From Brachionus manjavacas (lineage: Eukaryota; Rotifera; Eurotatoria; Ploima; Brachionidae), in NCBI GenBank assembly GCA_019054805.1, contig JAHQIY010000002.1, forward strand, positions 4,774,001 through 4,838,000: DNA of 64,000 nt. Reading direction: 5' to 3'. Positions 11,928 through 24,925 of this stretch are shown here, one piece after another. How positions within the stretch are numbered: the stretch's first letter is position 1; every line of letters begins with the position of its first letter. Both the position numbers and the translations under genes were made by a program. The notes beneath the pieces are model-generated. The model worked only from the letters and a program-made list of their open reading frames with translations, ran no database searches and was not told the DNA's origin.

Positions 11928-14870
11928 TTGAACTAAATTTTAATAAGTAAAATTGAGAAATATTCATTTGAAAACTTGAATTAAGTTAACATTTAAAATT
12001 TTTCTATAATTTAGTACATCAATTGTTAAAATAAAGAAATTAGTTTTGTAAATAGATTAAAAAATATTATTCAATTATTTTCTTGGTAAAAAAACTTAAC
12101 AGATCAATGCTGATTTAAATTAATTTACTCGTGATTAATGTAAATTCTGAAATTCTATTAAACATATAATAATAAAGAAATTTAATAGAGAATTATTAAT
12201 TTAATAAAAAATTCAAAACTTTAACTAATATTTAAAAAATAAATAATAAAAAATCAAGTTTTCACTAAATCATTTTCATTCGGCTCTACAACTTTATTAT
12301 TATCTTTATAATAATTTTTGAATTTCCCGGAAATTATATCTGCTGATTCAGCATATTAAGGTTGTGGATTTGAAGAAATGCAATATAATTAAATTGAGTA
12401 TTAAACGCTTGTTTTTTTGTTTAAAATTGAGGCTAATTAAGTTTTTAAATACACAGTGGTTTAGAGTGATTAAAATAAATCATTGCATTTTAAAAGCAAA
12501 CAATTGATAAATTTAATTTTGATTTAAAAAGAATTAAATAATTCTGGTAGAATTTTTTTTTATGATTTAGATTTAGCGTTTTCACTTAAGGTTTATACAA
12601 AAATAAGAATAATATTCAGTTTTAAAAGAACGTTTGGCAATTCAAGTTAGTTTATTTCTAAAATAAAATTAAAGAATTTTTAATGAGCAGTCGTATTTCC
12701 TCTAATTTCAAAGAGTACTAGACAAAAGTTTAAGGACTATTTTTTTTAAATAGAACGAACAAAAATTTCCTTATTATTATAAATACTTAAAAAAAGAATA
12801 AGGTGCTTATTTATTTTAATTAAATAATTAAGTGACAGTTTTTTTTTAATGGATTTTTTTAATTAGTATACCTTTATTTAAAATTTGTGGTATTCAAACT
12901 GAAAATCCGTTAATTAGAGATCCTCCAGCATGGTTTTATGCTGAAAAAATCATGTACCACCAATTTATTAGAATCAATTTAGATTTTTTTCAAAGCTTTC
13001 TGTAAGGTTTTTCATTGACTTTCAAACCACATGAAACAATCTTTTCCAATTTATGTCTTTTCAACTTTAATTTTTTTTAGCTTATTTACTCTATTTTGAT
13101 TCTTTTTTTTTATCTAATTTTATTAACTTTAATTTTATTTTTTTTTTATAATTTTTTTTTTTTTTATTTTTAATTTATTCTGAAGGAGCTTTAGCTCGGT
13201 ACAGAAAACAAATAAATAAAAACAAATAAATAATAAATACAATCAAGACATATGAATTTAGATTCCAAACTTTGGACTTGAAAGCTTTGTAGAATATAAA
13301 ATTGAATGGACAAATATGTATTTAAATTGATTAGTAAAATACAATGTAATCTTCTGAGTTGGGTCCACGGGCTTTTGCTATTTTAAGTGTATATTAATGC
13401 TAACTAAAATTTTAGGGAAAATTTTTTTGAGAAGCTTAAATAGAGAAAAACTATGAGCAATTAGCATGTTTGAAAATCATAGGTAGTAAAGATTTTCAAA
13501 TATACTAATAAAGCTAGATGCCAGAAAAAAAACGGTAACCATGAATGTGGTTGAATTATTTCGTTTTGAGAAAATCTTTATGGAGACTGAATTTTTTATT
13601 GCTACTTAATGGAAACAAATAAAAGATACAAATCTTCTTTTTCATATTTCAAATATTTTTTAATCCGAACATAGATTGACAATTAGCTCAATCTATTTTT
13701 AATACTAAAAATTCTTATGGGTCCTTTTTGGTCCTTTTCTTAGAAAGGAGAATATTTTTTGCTTTTTTACCTTTTGTGAACTCATTAGATTTTAATTTTA
13801 TGTAACCTAAAATTTTTTTATTTTTTTTATTTTTGTTTAGTCATTTTTTAGATAAATTTAATTTTAGCTATTTCATTTTATCGAAGGAGAAAAACGTGGT
13901 TTACGACTGAGGCCTAGTTAAGAGAATCAAGTTAATTAAAATAAAAGAGAAGTGTGTTATTTATATTGTTTAATTATTAGCCTAGAATGAAATTTTTTTC
14001 GTTAGTTTTATTATTAAAATTATGAATTTTAGAAGTTGTATTAAGAAAACAAAAGGACAAAATATTCTACTTAACACGAAAAGGATACAAAAGAATATTT
14101 ATAGGAAACAAATGAATATTTAGCTATAAAAACGCGTTCATTGTCAAAAGCTCAATCAGAAAAGCTAAAAATAAATTCAATTAAATATTTTCATTAACTT
14201 CAATTTTTAGAATTTTAAATAAATTAAACTCGTAGAATTATTTTTTTAATTGTGCATTTTCTTGACGTATCTGTTCAAGATTATGAATTAAAAATGCGAT
14301 TCCCATCTTTTTATCTATCAGAAAATTCACAAAAAATTTAATAATTAAACTTTTCTAGATGATAATTTATTTTCAGATTTTTTTTAATTTACTTAATGAT
14401 TAAGCCCATTTATAAAAAAAAAATGTAGAGCAGCTAACCAATTTCGATAATTATCTTTATGAAAAAGCTGTCACAATAAATTGAACACCCGTTATGATCA
14501 AATCAACACATTCAAATCTGCCTAAGGGTCCTTCCTCAAAATTATTTTTATTTATTAGAAAAAATAAAATTATAATCGATTAATCTATTATAATTCAAAT
14601 TATCAGCTGATTTGATTATTTTCTAATTAAAAAAAATTACTAAAATAATACTAGCTATCAATGTGTAAGCAGATAAAATTTAAAAACTAAAAAAAAGGAA
14701 TAATGGACAAATATCTAATAATAATTTCTATTTGATAAAGCTCATAAAGGGTTATTTTAGAAATAAACTTGATATTCACTAATTTGGAATAATTTATGGC
14801 ATAAAAATTAAATATTTGATAAGATTTAGAATAAAAATTTAACAAACTCTAAAACGTGAACATTAATTAT
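11928..14870. other. intergenic between divergent BRCA1-like and oxygenase genes
   Basis: Very AT-rich. At about 13165-13250 a short GC-containing hairpin (GAGCTTTAGCTC) is followed by an AAATAAATAAAAACAAATAAATA tail, which looks like the 3' end of an old plus-strand retroposon. Nothing else is recognised. Confidence 0.55.
13165..13250 (+). repeat. retroposon-like 3' tail
   Basis: A GC-rich hairpin followed by an A-rich simple tail, in plus orientation. It has the same style as the LINE tails elsewhere in the window but a different sequence, so it may be another family. There is no coding part. Confidence 0.35.
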
Positions 14871-14877
14871 TATATAA
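14871..14877 (+). promoter_or_regulatory. candidate TATA box of the carotenoid oxygenase
   Basis: TATATAAAG lies about 75 bases before the oxygenase ATG, a suitable distance for a short 5' leader. In sequence this AT-rich, TATA-like words are common by chance. Confidence 0.3.
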
Positions 14878-14947
14878 AGTAAAATGAATGTATAAAATGA
14901 AAACAAATATGCAATTTAAATAATTTAAAAAAATTTAATTTCAAAGA

Positions 14948-16480
14948 ATGCCTGGTTATGGAAATTTATTAAGATCTTTGTCAAAAAGCACTGAAACACC
15001 AGTAAAAGCTGTTGTCAAAGGTGAGATCCCGAAATGGGTTAATGGTTCTCTTTACCGAAACGGTCCTGGCCGCTTCAAATTCGGCCAAAATACCTATGAG
15101 CATTTATTTGATGGACAAGCTTGTGTTCATAAGTTCTCTGTTCAAAACGGTGATGTTCATTACTCGAATAAAATTTTGGAGACCAAATCTTACATGAAAA
15201 CACTTGAGAACAAAAAGCTGTTTCCAAATTTTGGAAGTGTTGACAAAGGTTCAAACATTTACAAGCGTTTTAAGAATTTTTTCTTCCCACCTGAAACGTC
15301 TGATAATGTCAACGTAAACATCATGCCATATGCTCAAGACCATCTTTACGCACTGACAGAGACACATTTAATGTGCAAATTGGATCCCAAAGGGCTAGAA
15401 ATAAAGCACACAGTTAACATCAAAGACCACTTGCCTTCAGTTCGGTCCTCGATTGCTCATCCTCATATTGAACGAGATGGTACTTGGATAACTATGGGTA
15501 TAAATCCAAAAGGAAATAATAAACTCGCCCACTATGAGTTTATAAGATTTAAGGGCGGAAATATGGGTCGACAATCTGAGCACATCTGTCAAAATGCAGA
15601 AATAATTGCCAGTGTTCCATCTAGCAACAAAGATGGCTTTTCTTACTTTCATAGTTTTTCTGTTACCGAAAATTATATTGTCTTTCTAGAGCAGTGTTTA
15701 CAGGTCAATTTTAAGCTTATGGTCGAGTCTCTGATCAAAAATAAGCCCAGATCATCAGCACTGATAACTCAAAAAGATAGACCTACCCGAATCCACATCA
15801 TTAACAAGCACACAGGAGAGATAGTCAACAAAAAGTTTGTCACCGACCCTCAATTTACTTTTCATTACATAAATGCCTATGAAATTGATGACCAAATATT
15901 CCTAGATTTGTCATCTTATGACGCCAAGCATTTTAATGTGGAAAATTTTTCTTATGAAAATATGAGAGATGGTAAATTGATGAACACAGATATGATGAAA
16001 GCGTTGGCGAGACGAGTCAAAATTCCGCTAGGTCAAAATTCAAATGAAAAAGATGAAATTTATTGTGAAATTAAATCTATCAATTCGGACATGGCTTTCG
16101 AACTGCCAGTGATAAACTATTGGAGATACAATGGATTACCATACAAATATGTCTACGGAGCCAATCACTACAGCAATCCATTCTCAATTGTAAAAGTCAA
16201 TATGGAGAATCCTAAGGAAGTTTATGAGGCCAAATATGGTTTGGATGGATTTCATGCGTTGCCAAGTGAGCCAATTTTTGTAGAAAATCCTGAAGCAAAA
16301 TCTGAAGATGATGGTGTTCTGTTAGTAATGGTCTTATGTGAGAAAAATGATTTTCTATCGGTTTTAGATGCCAAAGATTTAAAAGAAATTGCCAGAGCTG
16401 ATATTCCGCAAGAAGTAAAAGGAGCATTTACTTTTCATGGATTTTTTGCTGATCAACTAAACTTTCGCAATTTAGCCTAG
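14948..16480 (+). CDS. carotenoid oxygenase (BCO/RPE65/NinaB family)
   Basis: A single uninterrupted 510-residue frame of the normal family length. Enzymes of this family use a non-haem iron to cleave carotenoids oxidatively to apocarotenoids such as retinal, or isomerise retinyl esters (RPE65). All four iron-binding histidines are placed as in RPE65: H171 in AHPHIE, H235 in FHSFSVTENYIVF, H306 in FHYINAYE and H497 in FHGFF. Other signatures are LYRNGPGRF near residue 35 and the EPIFVENPEAKSEDDG stretch with its second-shell glutamates. There is no signal peptide or membrane segment, so it is probably cytosolic. The sequence is animal-like. Which bond it cuts cannot be told from sequence, and a BCO/NinaB role is more likely than RPE65-type isomerase. 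The lack of introns could reflect a retrocopy or simply the long exons typical of this genome. A poly(A) signal AATAAA follows at 16632-16637. Confidence 0.93.
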   Translation: MPGYGNLLRSLSKSTETPVKAVVKGEIPKWVNGSLYRNGPGRFKFGQNTYEHLFDGQACVHKFSVQNGDVHYSNKILETKSYMKTLENKKLFPNFGSVDKGSNIYKRFKNFFFPPETSDNVNVNIMPYAQDHLYALTETHLMCKLDPKGLEIKHTVNIKDHLPSVRSSIAHPHIERDGTWITMGINPKGNNKLAHYEFIRFKGGNMGRQSEHICQNAEIIASVPSSNKDGFSYFHSFSVTENYIVFLEQCLQVNFKLMVESLIKNKPRSSALITQKDRPTRIHIINKHTGEIVNKKFVTDPQFTFHYINAYEIDDQIFLDLSSYDAKHFNVENFSYENMRDGKLMNTDMMKALARRVKIPLGQNSNEKDEIYCEIKSINSDMAFELPVINYWRYNGLPYKYVYGANHYSNPFSIVKVNMENPKEVYEAKYGLDGFHALPSEPIFVENPEAKSEDDGVLLVMVLCEKNDFLSVLDAKDLKEIARADIPQEVKGAFTFHGFFADQLNFRNLA

Positions 16481-19400
16481 ATCAATTAATAATTTTTTAA
16501 AATTAGTTTTAATCATTTTTTATTATTTAAAATCAATTTTGTTTAGTATATATTTTTTCTCTGAAAATCTATTTTGAATTATTCATGATTGTAGTCTTGG
16601 AATTTTTCTTTCAAAGAGATTAAAAATGTTAAATAAATATTTTTTGAGAACGATTTTAGAGTTCATTTTTCTAAATCAGAAACAAATTAAAGCTAACAAA
16701 TAGAATATTGTTTAATAAACTAATCTTGAAGTGAGGTAACACTAAAAATTAAAAAAAATGATGCCTGATCTTCTAATTTTTGTATTAGCCTTTCTTATTC
16801 TTAAAGCAATAAAATAAATATTTAAGGAATCGTGATGGCGCCAATCTGCGTTTTGATTTTTTAATTTTCACGGTAAGTTTTGAAATATAAAATTTCAAAA
16901 CGAACTTATTTTTAATAATCTAAATTTTATAGCATATGTTTTAAATAATTATTTTATTTTAAGTTGGTTCTTTTAAAATAATGCTACTTAGTTGAATTAT
17001 TATTTTTTAATTAAGGCTCCTGAATAGTTTTTGGTTTAGGACTTATTTTGAAAAAAATCTCATTATAAGACCTTAATCCTTACGAGTGATTATTACAATT
17101 TTATTTAATAATTGATACATAAACTTTTAATATAATGGAAAAAAAATGTACTATTTATCTTAAATTAGTATTGTTGGTTTATTTACTTACTATTTATTTA
17201 AACTTTGTAAGCTTAAAAGTTCTTTTAGATTAATCGAACAATTTCAATTTATTTTCATGTCAATCATCTACACTGGGACATTTTTAAATCAAAATAAAAT
17301 TAGAAACATGCTAGGGTATTTTGTTTTAATTTGATTAACTTATTTATTTATCAATTTGCTTATTTTTTTTTTTAATTTTGAATCGAACATATCATTTTAG
17401 AATTTTTCTTGATATTTTAAGTTTCGTTTGACAATTATTACGTTTTTTTTTAAAGAAAAAAATTTAAAGCCCTTTTGGAATAATATTTAAAATGATTTTT
17501 AAGGTTTTATCTCAAATAAAAGAGTTGAGAAAAAAAACAAAAGATTAGCTAATTCTACAGGATTTCTTATTTGGTATTTTATTTTTCTACTTTCTTTAAA
17601 TTCTAGTTTAGTAAGCTTATCTCTTTAAGGGAATAATTTATTGCATTTTTTTAATCATCCGGTCTATCAATCAAATTTTTATTTGAAATGAAATAAAACT
17701 TTTTTTACATAATTTGATTAAGATGGAAGCACGAGTCGATTTGAAAGAATTTAATCTGCTTAGTTTATTAGAATTTATTTTTGCTTCATTGATTGATTTA
17801 TCATGACTAAAAAAATGAGCTCTTTTCCAAATTCGTATGCTTTCAAATTTATTAAATTCAATTTATTATTGTTATGGTGCTTCTGTTTGTGCCTTACATT
17901 TCGATGACGATTAAGCTCATGTTGATGATGTTTTATTTCATGAGATTAAATTATTCAAATCATCACATCACTAGCAAAAAATGTTTTATTTTTAAATGCT
18001 TAGTATTTGAATATTTTTCTTTTTATAATAAATATTTTGAAGCGAAATTTATTTTTTATACATTTGATAAGGAATTAAAAATATTTATTTGCTACCTTCA
18101 AATTTAATGAAATGATTTAGTAAAGCTTTAGAAAAATGATAAGCAATAATCAGTTTATATTAACTTAAAATATTATTGATTTATCTTTTTTAATTTCAAA
18201 AGATAGACTACTTAATCAGTTATTCGGGATTTTAATAAAATAAATAAGAAATTGTTGTCAAATTTCTTTAAAAGAGCTCTTATGAACTAACGATTTTTTG
18301 ATCATAATTTTTTTTACGATTTTAAGATTAATTAAAATCAGGCTTTATAAAATTAAAAAATTTGTTAAAAATTTCCGGGATTTTCAAACCCTATTTTTTT
18401 AACCTACATTAGAGGTTCTAAAAATTTAATATTATTAATTAATTTAAAAATTAACTTCAGATTCTTCTGAATGAATCCAAGTCCATCCATTTTTCTAAGC
18501 GATTAAATCATTCACTTGGTAAGTATAAGAAGGTAAATTTTTTTAACAGGTTTAAAGCATAATTAGCATATATTTAGTTGAGGATTATTAAAAACTTTGA
18601 TGACAGTTTAATACTTTTAAGTAGTAAACTAGAATATTATTATTTTCGTGATAAAAAATAAATGAAAGAATTTTAAATTCGAGTAGTATTTGTTACGAAA
18701 TAAAAAAATTCAATAAATAAAAGGGTCGGGTGACAATAATTACTTATTTTGATTTAATTTTCATTTTTTCTTGATATTATTTTTCAAGAAAAGCGTATTT
18801 TTTTCCAACACCTAATCGTATTATCTAGGTGATTATACAAAAACAATTTCAAATCGAAAAACAATTTTAATAATTTTTAATTATTATTGCAATTTCATTT
18901 TTTCTTGATAAGCTTGGTGAGATATTTTGCATTAAGAATTCGTTAAGTTTAATTTATTCTTGGCGTGAATTTAGCTCATTTAAATTAGAGCTATTATTGC
19001 GCCATCTATTGATTTAAGTTCGATTTATTTTAATTTAAAAAAGTAGTATTGATTTTTATAATATCAAAAAAAGAGTGTCAATCAAATTTGAATATTTGCT
19101 ATATTCATAAAAAAATTGTCGCCGAAATATTCTAAATCAGCCTTATTAAAAATTTTCACCATAAAATCGATTTTACAAATAATATAATACTTTATTATTA
19201 AAAAACACAATTCAAAATAAAAGTATCAAAAATTTGTTTTAAAATTATTGCATTTTTCTAATTTTTTAGACTCGATGATAAATGATTCCAATATCAAAAA
19301 TACCAAAGTATCAATTTTAAAAACTAGAAGGCCATTTACAGGCAGTTTTTATTTTCGATAGTATGATCGCTAATTAATCCTCAGCTTGAAACTATTTGCT

Positions 19401-20640
19401 AAAGTATTGCTGAAAGCATACTTTAAATGAGTTCTGACAAGTCACATACTTAAAGGAACCACTATTTCTATATTTTTGCCTCTCTCAAATAGAAAAAAGA
19501 GTTTTCGATTTAACCTAGTACTCTTTTTAATTTAACCGAAGCCGAAATTATAATTCCATGTAGGAATTTTCAAAATATTTTTCATGCATTTCATAAATAA
19601 GGAAAACATCGTCCAAGTTTTTAGTTTAATAGATAAATGGAGCTCAGTTGACCATTAGACAACAAAAAGCATATCACTAGACATTTTTGATACTTGGTTT
19701 AGGGTTAAAAAGCATTCTCTTATTTTTTCGTTATTTTATCAATAATTTCAGCCTTATATGCAATCATATTAAAAAAATATTTATAAAATTAGAATAAAAA
19801 ATTTTATGTCAAAATGGTGATTATTTTTTAATAAATAAATTAATAATTAAGCTAGAAAGAAAATTGTTGATAATTTAAATTTAGATTGTTGAATAAGAAA
19901 AACGAAGACAATTTTTTACAAAAAATCTCTCATCAGATTGATAGTCTTATAAATTCGATTTGATTTTATTTTACTTTATTAAGGTTTTTGTTAAAATAAC
20001 TTAATAAAAACTTTTTTTGTATAAAATTTTTTTTTGTTGATACCAAGTGAGTTAATTTTTCTTTTCTATCTTTAGCCCAAAAAAATTAAAAAAAAAACAT
20101 TTTTATTAAGTCTGTTGGCAAGTCATTGAGTTATTTTTGCTAAAAGCTCCAAATTTTATTCTCCTCAGTGCAATTCTAATTTTTTTAAATGAATTTAATT
20201 AAATTCTTCTTGAGTATTAAAGATAATTTATGTGTAATTAAGGTGTGGTTGTGTGCTTCGAAATTAATTTAATCTTTCAAAAATAATCGTCTCTTTTCTA
20301 TTTTTAAAGATATTTCTCAAACATCATATTTACTTATTAACTTATTTTATAAAATTCTGAAATATAATTAAACTTTAAAAAAAAAGAATAAAAAAAATTT
20401 AAACAACACTTCCATAAATCCGGAATGCTATTACTGCTTTTAAATTGTAATACTCAACTAAAATTTGAATCGATTTACAGGATATGAAGCAAAAAAGAAA
20501 AAAAAGACAAATATTTATTTTAAATCTTTAATTCTTTTTTTGCAATCTAGTTTTCAGCCACAGAGCATACATTTGCATTCATAAATTTCAAAATTTATAA
20601 ATACGTGCAACAAAGCTAAGTATTAGTTATAAATTTTTCA
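16481..20640. other. intergenic, nothing recognised
   Basis: About 4 kb of AT-rich sequence. Apart from the AATAAA at 16632, no coding segment with motifs or repeat structure is evident on either strand. A 77-codon frame at 17874-18107 is low complexity. Confidence 0.6.
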
Positions 20641-20654
20641 TTATTTCTCTTCTT

Positions 20655-20658
20655 CAAG
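20655..20658 (+). promoter_or_regulatory. splice acceptor just upstream of the KCTD start
   Basis: TTTCTCTTCTTCAAG then TGGATC is a strong pyrimidine-rich acceptor at 20657-20658, with no ATG upstream in the same frame. The first exon, or a spliced leader, must join here; its position was not found. Confidence 0.5.
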
Positions 20659-20711
20659 TGGATCTAGAGCAAGTAGATTTAATTCAACTAAACCAAGAGA
20701 ACCCGAGTCAG

Positions 20712-21404
20712 ATGGAAGGTCTATCGAACGGTGTTAATGGCAACACAAACGGCAAACTAAAAACCGAGTGGGTCCGTTTGAACATTGGTGGACAGTTTTT
20801 TGTCACTACAAAGACCACATTGTGCAAAAACGCCCATTCTTTTTTCTACAAGCTACTTCAGGACGATCCATCGGTGAGCCTGATGACTGATAAAGATGAA
20901 ACAGGTGCTTACTTAATCGATCGTGACCCGCAGTATTTTCCACCAGTCCTAAACTACCTTAGACACGGTAAATTGGTCATAGAAAAAAATCTCATCGAAG
21001 AAGGTGTCCTGGAAGAGGCCGAATTCTACAACATACAGGAGTTGATTAATTTGGTCAAAGAGAGAATCAAGGAACGGGACGAGAAAAAGTCCACACAGCA
21101 AAACGTCAAACGAGTTTATCGCGTTATTCAATTCAAAGAAACCGAAATAACCCAAATGATGTCAACTATGTCAGATGGATGGAAGTTTGAACAAGTAATT
21201 TTTTGGCAAATAGTGCCGCATTTTAGCCGAAATAAATTTAGTAAATTTTTGCAGATAGTAAATGTTGGCTCCCATTATAACTACACAAATGATGACCATT
21301 CGGAATATCTATTAATAGTCTCCAAAGAATATGGTATTCATGAGTACATCAACGAGCTAGATGGCTCGGACAAAAGAAAAGTATTATTTTCGACCCATAA
21401 ATAA
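20712..21404 (+). CDS. KCTD5: KCTD2/5/17-type BTB protein
   Basis: Exons 20712-21194 and 21255-21404 join in frame to about 210 residues. The BTB (T1) fold starts at [11 protein letters not shown] and runs through [28 protein letters not shown] and [13 protein letters not shown]; the C-terminal part has [27 protein letters not shown] then NVGSHYNY, matching KCTD5 closely. KCTD2/5/17 proteins form pentamers that link CUL3 ubiquitin ligase to targets such as G-protein beta-gamma. The 60-bp intron (21195-21254) is a multiple of three and has no stop, so an unspliced reading adds 20 foreign-looking residues in the middle of a conserved block. The start is taken at the first in-frame ATG. The frame is open further 5' to a CAAG splice acceptor at 20658 but contains no ATG, so a 5' non-coding exon, a start codon split by an intron, or trans-splicing is possible. 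Confidence 0.9.
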   Translation: MEGLSNGVNGNTNGKLKTEWVRLNIGGQFFVTTKTTLCKNAHSFFYKLLQDDPSVSLMTDKDETGAYLIDRDPQYFPPVLNYLRHGKLVIEKNLIEEGVLEEAEFYNIQELINLVKERIKERDEKKSTQQNVKRVYRVIQFKETEITQMMSTMSDGWKFEQVIFWQIVPHFSRNKFSKFLQIVNVGSHYNYTNDDHSEYLLIVSKEYGIHEYINELDGSDKRKVLFSTHK

Positions 21405-22929
21405 ACGGCTTCAAATTCAAATCATAGATAAATGTTGTGTGTATAAGTGTTGTAAAATTGCATGCTTTGGTTATGAATTTGTAGCTGTTTATTTTGGATT
21501 TAAATTTTTTAATTAATTTTTTTTTTTATTGTATAACTTTTGAAGAAAATAGTTCAACATGTTTAAATTAAATTTCGACATAATTGTGCGCTTTGCTCAT
21601 CGTCATTTTCTATATGTGGTCTTTTAATATTTATTCTGAGATGGTTCTAAGATTTAAAATAAAGGTTCATTATCGGTTTTTTGTAAATACTTACTCACAA
21701 AATCAAATTTATCATTTAAACTGGCTATTGGTGCGCTTTTAGAAATAATTATTTTTTTTAATTTTTTTTTCGTGTATTTTTAATAAAAAAAATTTAAATT
21801 TGGATTTTTTTTATTGACATGTGCCTAAATGATAAACTGAAGTTTGAAGTTATTGAAATTATTTTATGATTTTGATAATTTGATTGAATTCTGCAATAAA
21901 AAAATCCAATCGAGACCATTGATTATCTTCACATAATCTTCAATATTTTTTTTCGAATTCTATTTCTCGTAAAACTAATAATTTTTTAATGTATAATATT
22001 TAATTTTTTTAATATAATTGAGTTTTTTAAAACCACAGCTAAAAATAACTAAAATCTTAATTTTTCTCAGGAAAACAACTGATCAAAATTGATAACTGGA
22101 TCTAGGACAAAGTCGACATTAAATCACTGATCAGCTGAAAAGCATACATGTATGTTTAATTTGTTCCAAGAGCTTTTCCTCAACCAAATTACAAAGTATT
22201 TGTTTTCTAATGTCTATCCGTATTCTTTTAAATTATGGCATTTTGTGTTTATGATGACTTTCTGCTTTTTCGTGTCATTTCCCTTCAAATTCATGAATCC
22301 CTTTTTCTTATTCATTATTTCTAAAAAAAAATTCATTATTCCAACACTCGATGTACTTTTATTTTATTCAATAATTTAACACAATTTTCTAAACAATTTT
22401 AAATGATGTCAAGTTGATTTTTATATGATATTTATATATTAAATAAAAAATTAAATTGTATTATTTTTTCTGCGTTACTCAAATGATAATTTTAAACTAC
22501 CGATTTATTTTTTTTAATTAAAAGTACTCACTTAATAAATTATAAAATTGAACTTAAAAATAGAAAATTCTATACAGCATCCAAGGTGGTTTTAGAAAAA
22601 ATAATAAAAGTAAGATTTAAACACACAATTGCGACAAGCTTTAAATAGAAAGTCTAACAAGAGCAATTTTTTTATTCTAAAAGGTCCTCTACAAATACCT
22701 TAAATATTTTTATCTCAATCGATGCCTAAATAGTAAGTCTCAATCTTAACAAATAAATTTAAATTTTTCAAATACAGAATTTATGATACAGATCAATAGA
22801 TGTTTGTTGAAAGAAAAATACTGATTGCGAAATACCTTAAGAAACATTTACATAAACCCTAATATATATTTTAATCAAAACCAAAAAATTCTAATTTGTC
22901 TTTTTAAAAATAAGGAAAATCAAATTTTT

Positions 22930-23010
22930 AAAATTGGGCTTTGAGAAAAGACTAAGTGCCGTTCCAAACTGTCTAGATTCTACCCAAACTATATTTAAAT
23001 AAATGTCTCA
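22930..23010 (-). repeat. diverged LINE 3'-tail copy
   Basis: GAAAAGACTAAGTGCCGTTCCAAAC followed by ACCCAAACTATATTTAAATAAAT matches the 3'-end family better preserved at 45960-46050 and 30475-30560. It lacks a clear poly-T start and is old. Confidence 0.5.
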
Positions 23011-24840
23011 AGACCTCTCAACAACAATAAAGATGAGTTATTCTTGATCTAGGAAATAATGCCTTTTACTTTCGCCAACGATTTTGTAATATGGATCGCA
23101 GGTTTAAATAAAAAAAGAGATCAAAGATAAGCAAAAAATTATAATCAACAATATTAAAAGCTTCTGTGACACTGAAGGGTTAACGATCAAAATTAAAATC
23201 AGATCTATGAAGACAATGCTTATCATAGGTGGCTTTAGAAAAAAAATCTTATCGAGAATTTAAAATAAATCAGCAAAAATTCAAATTAACCTATTCCCAA
23301 TTTTTTAGGTATCAGATTAAAGCAGAAATTAAGCTACATTTTCCATCTTAAACAAATCAGAACTTAAGCAACTGTTTCACTCAACGCTGTTAACAAAATC
23401 AAACGATCGAAATTATTAAATGGCTTAATTTTTCACTTTTTAAACCTTTTTTTTAAATAACTTTTAAAAAAATTTAGTCTAGATTTTTTATAAAATTTAA
23501 TTTAGTTTTCTTGTTGAAATTAACTTGAATGGCGTTAAGAAATTTTCGAGCCAAATATTTAAACCACAAAAGCATAATTATTTAAATTTTAGAAAAAAAT
23601 ATTCTTATCGAAATTAATTATGTTCAATAAACAAAATAAAATTGACTTAAAAAAATGAAATTTTTTTATTAAATAATTGAAAAAATCTTTTTAACTTAAA
23701 TTCAGCTACTAAAATAAAAATTTGAAAAAAAAATCCATTTCGAAGAACTTTTTTATTTATCTGAACATAGTTCGGAAAATGTATAGGCAAGCTGCTTCTT
23801 TTAGCCAAATGCTGATTATTTTTTTAAGAAATTAGGAAGTTTAAAAAATTTAGAAAAAAAGATGGTAGATGATTGGGATCAATTATTCTAGTCTCTCTCG
23901 ATAGAATTGGCTGCTGAACAATAAAATATAGGACAATATATCTATTTGTAAGGAATTCATGGCAATCAAAAAAGCATAAGCTACAATTTTTGTAGAACTC
24001 ATTTGAGAAGCTTTTCCTGTGAAAGTTATGAATCTAATGGTTTTTTTGAAAGCTTTCGAGTGTCTCCAGATTGTTACAAATAATTTTTAATGAGACCATA
24101 ACAACAAAGCATTATTAAGTTCCTATAGGTAAGTAGTCTTTTTAGCTAGATACACTCAACTCTTTATTTATGATTTATTTAATTAAGTTAGTCCTCTTTT
24201 CTATCTGTTTAAACATATTAACTAAAAGTTCTAGATTATTAATATTATTTTATTTCAATAAAACGCCATGAAGGCGATGAAAAATTGAATAAAAAAAGGA
24301 ACAAAAAATAATTTTGCCAAAGCAAGAATAAATTAAAAAAGGATAAATAACCATAAAAATGCGGTTAAATACAAAAATAAAAAAAAAAGTTTTAAACTTT
24401 AACATAAAGTGATTTTTAATGATTTTTTCTTTAGCTAAAGAAATAAGAGACAACGAAAAAAATTTGAATATGATAATAATGAAATAATTAAAAAGTTAAG
24501 CATGCAAACATAAACTAAATAAATTCTATAAGCTAAAATTTTAATTTTACCAATTTTAAATTGAATATGATTAAAATTGAATAAAATAATTCCAACTTCA
24601 ACCAATATTATTTTTTAATTTTTATAGCTACACGATTACACATTTTTGCAAACATCATACACTTTTTTCAAATACATTTTTCCTAAAAGATCAATAATCT
24701 CATATTCGATTATTGATTTGATTGATTTTGAAAAAAATTAAAAATTTTTTTTTTTGAAATAAAATTGTACTATTGAATTTTTTATCTTTAATTTTTGTTC
24801 AAAAACTAAAAAAAAGATAATTGATTTTAAATATTAGAAT

Positions 24841-24925
24841 TAAATTTAAATAAAATTTTAAATTTTAAAAGAAATTTAAATAAAATTTTAAATTTTAAAA
24901 GAAATTTAAATAGAATTTTAAATCT
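24841..24925. repeat. 30-bp minisatellite, about 2.8 copies
   Basis: A unit of GAAATTTAAATAAAATTTTAAATTTTAAAA repeats head to tail. The first two copies are nearly identical and the third is diverging. It is simple local tandem duplication. Confidence 0.8.

Noticed and set aside
20658-20711. GTG as the KCTD start codon
   Set aside because: GTG starts are not normal in animals and 20657-20658 is a splice acceptor; the first in-frame ATG is 20712.
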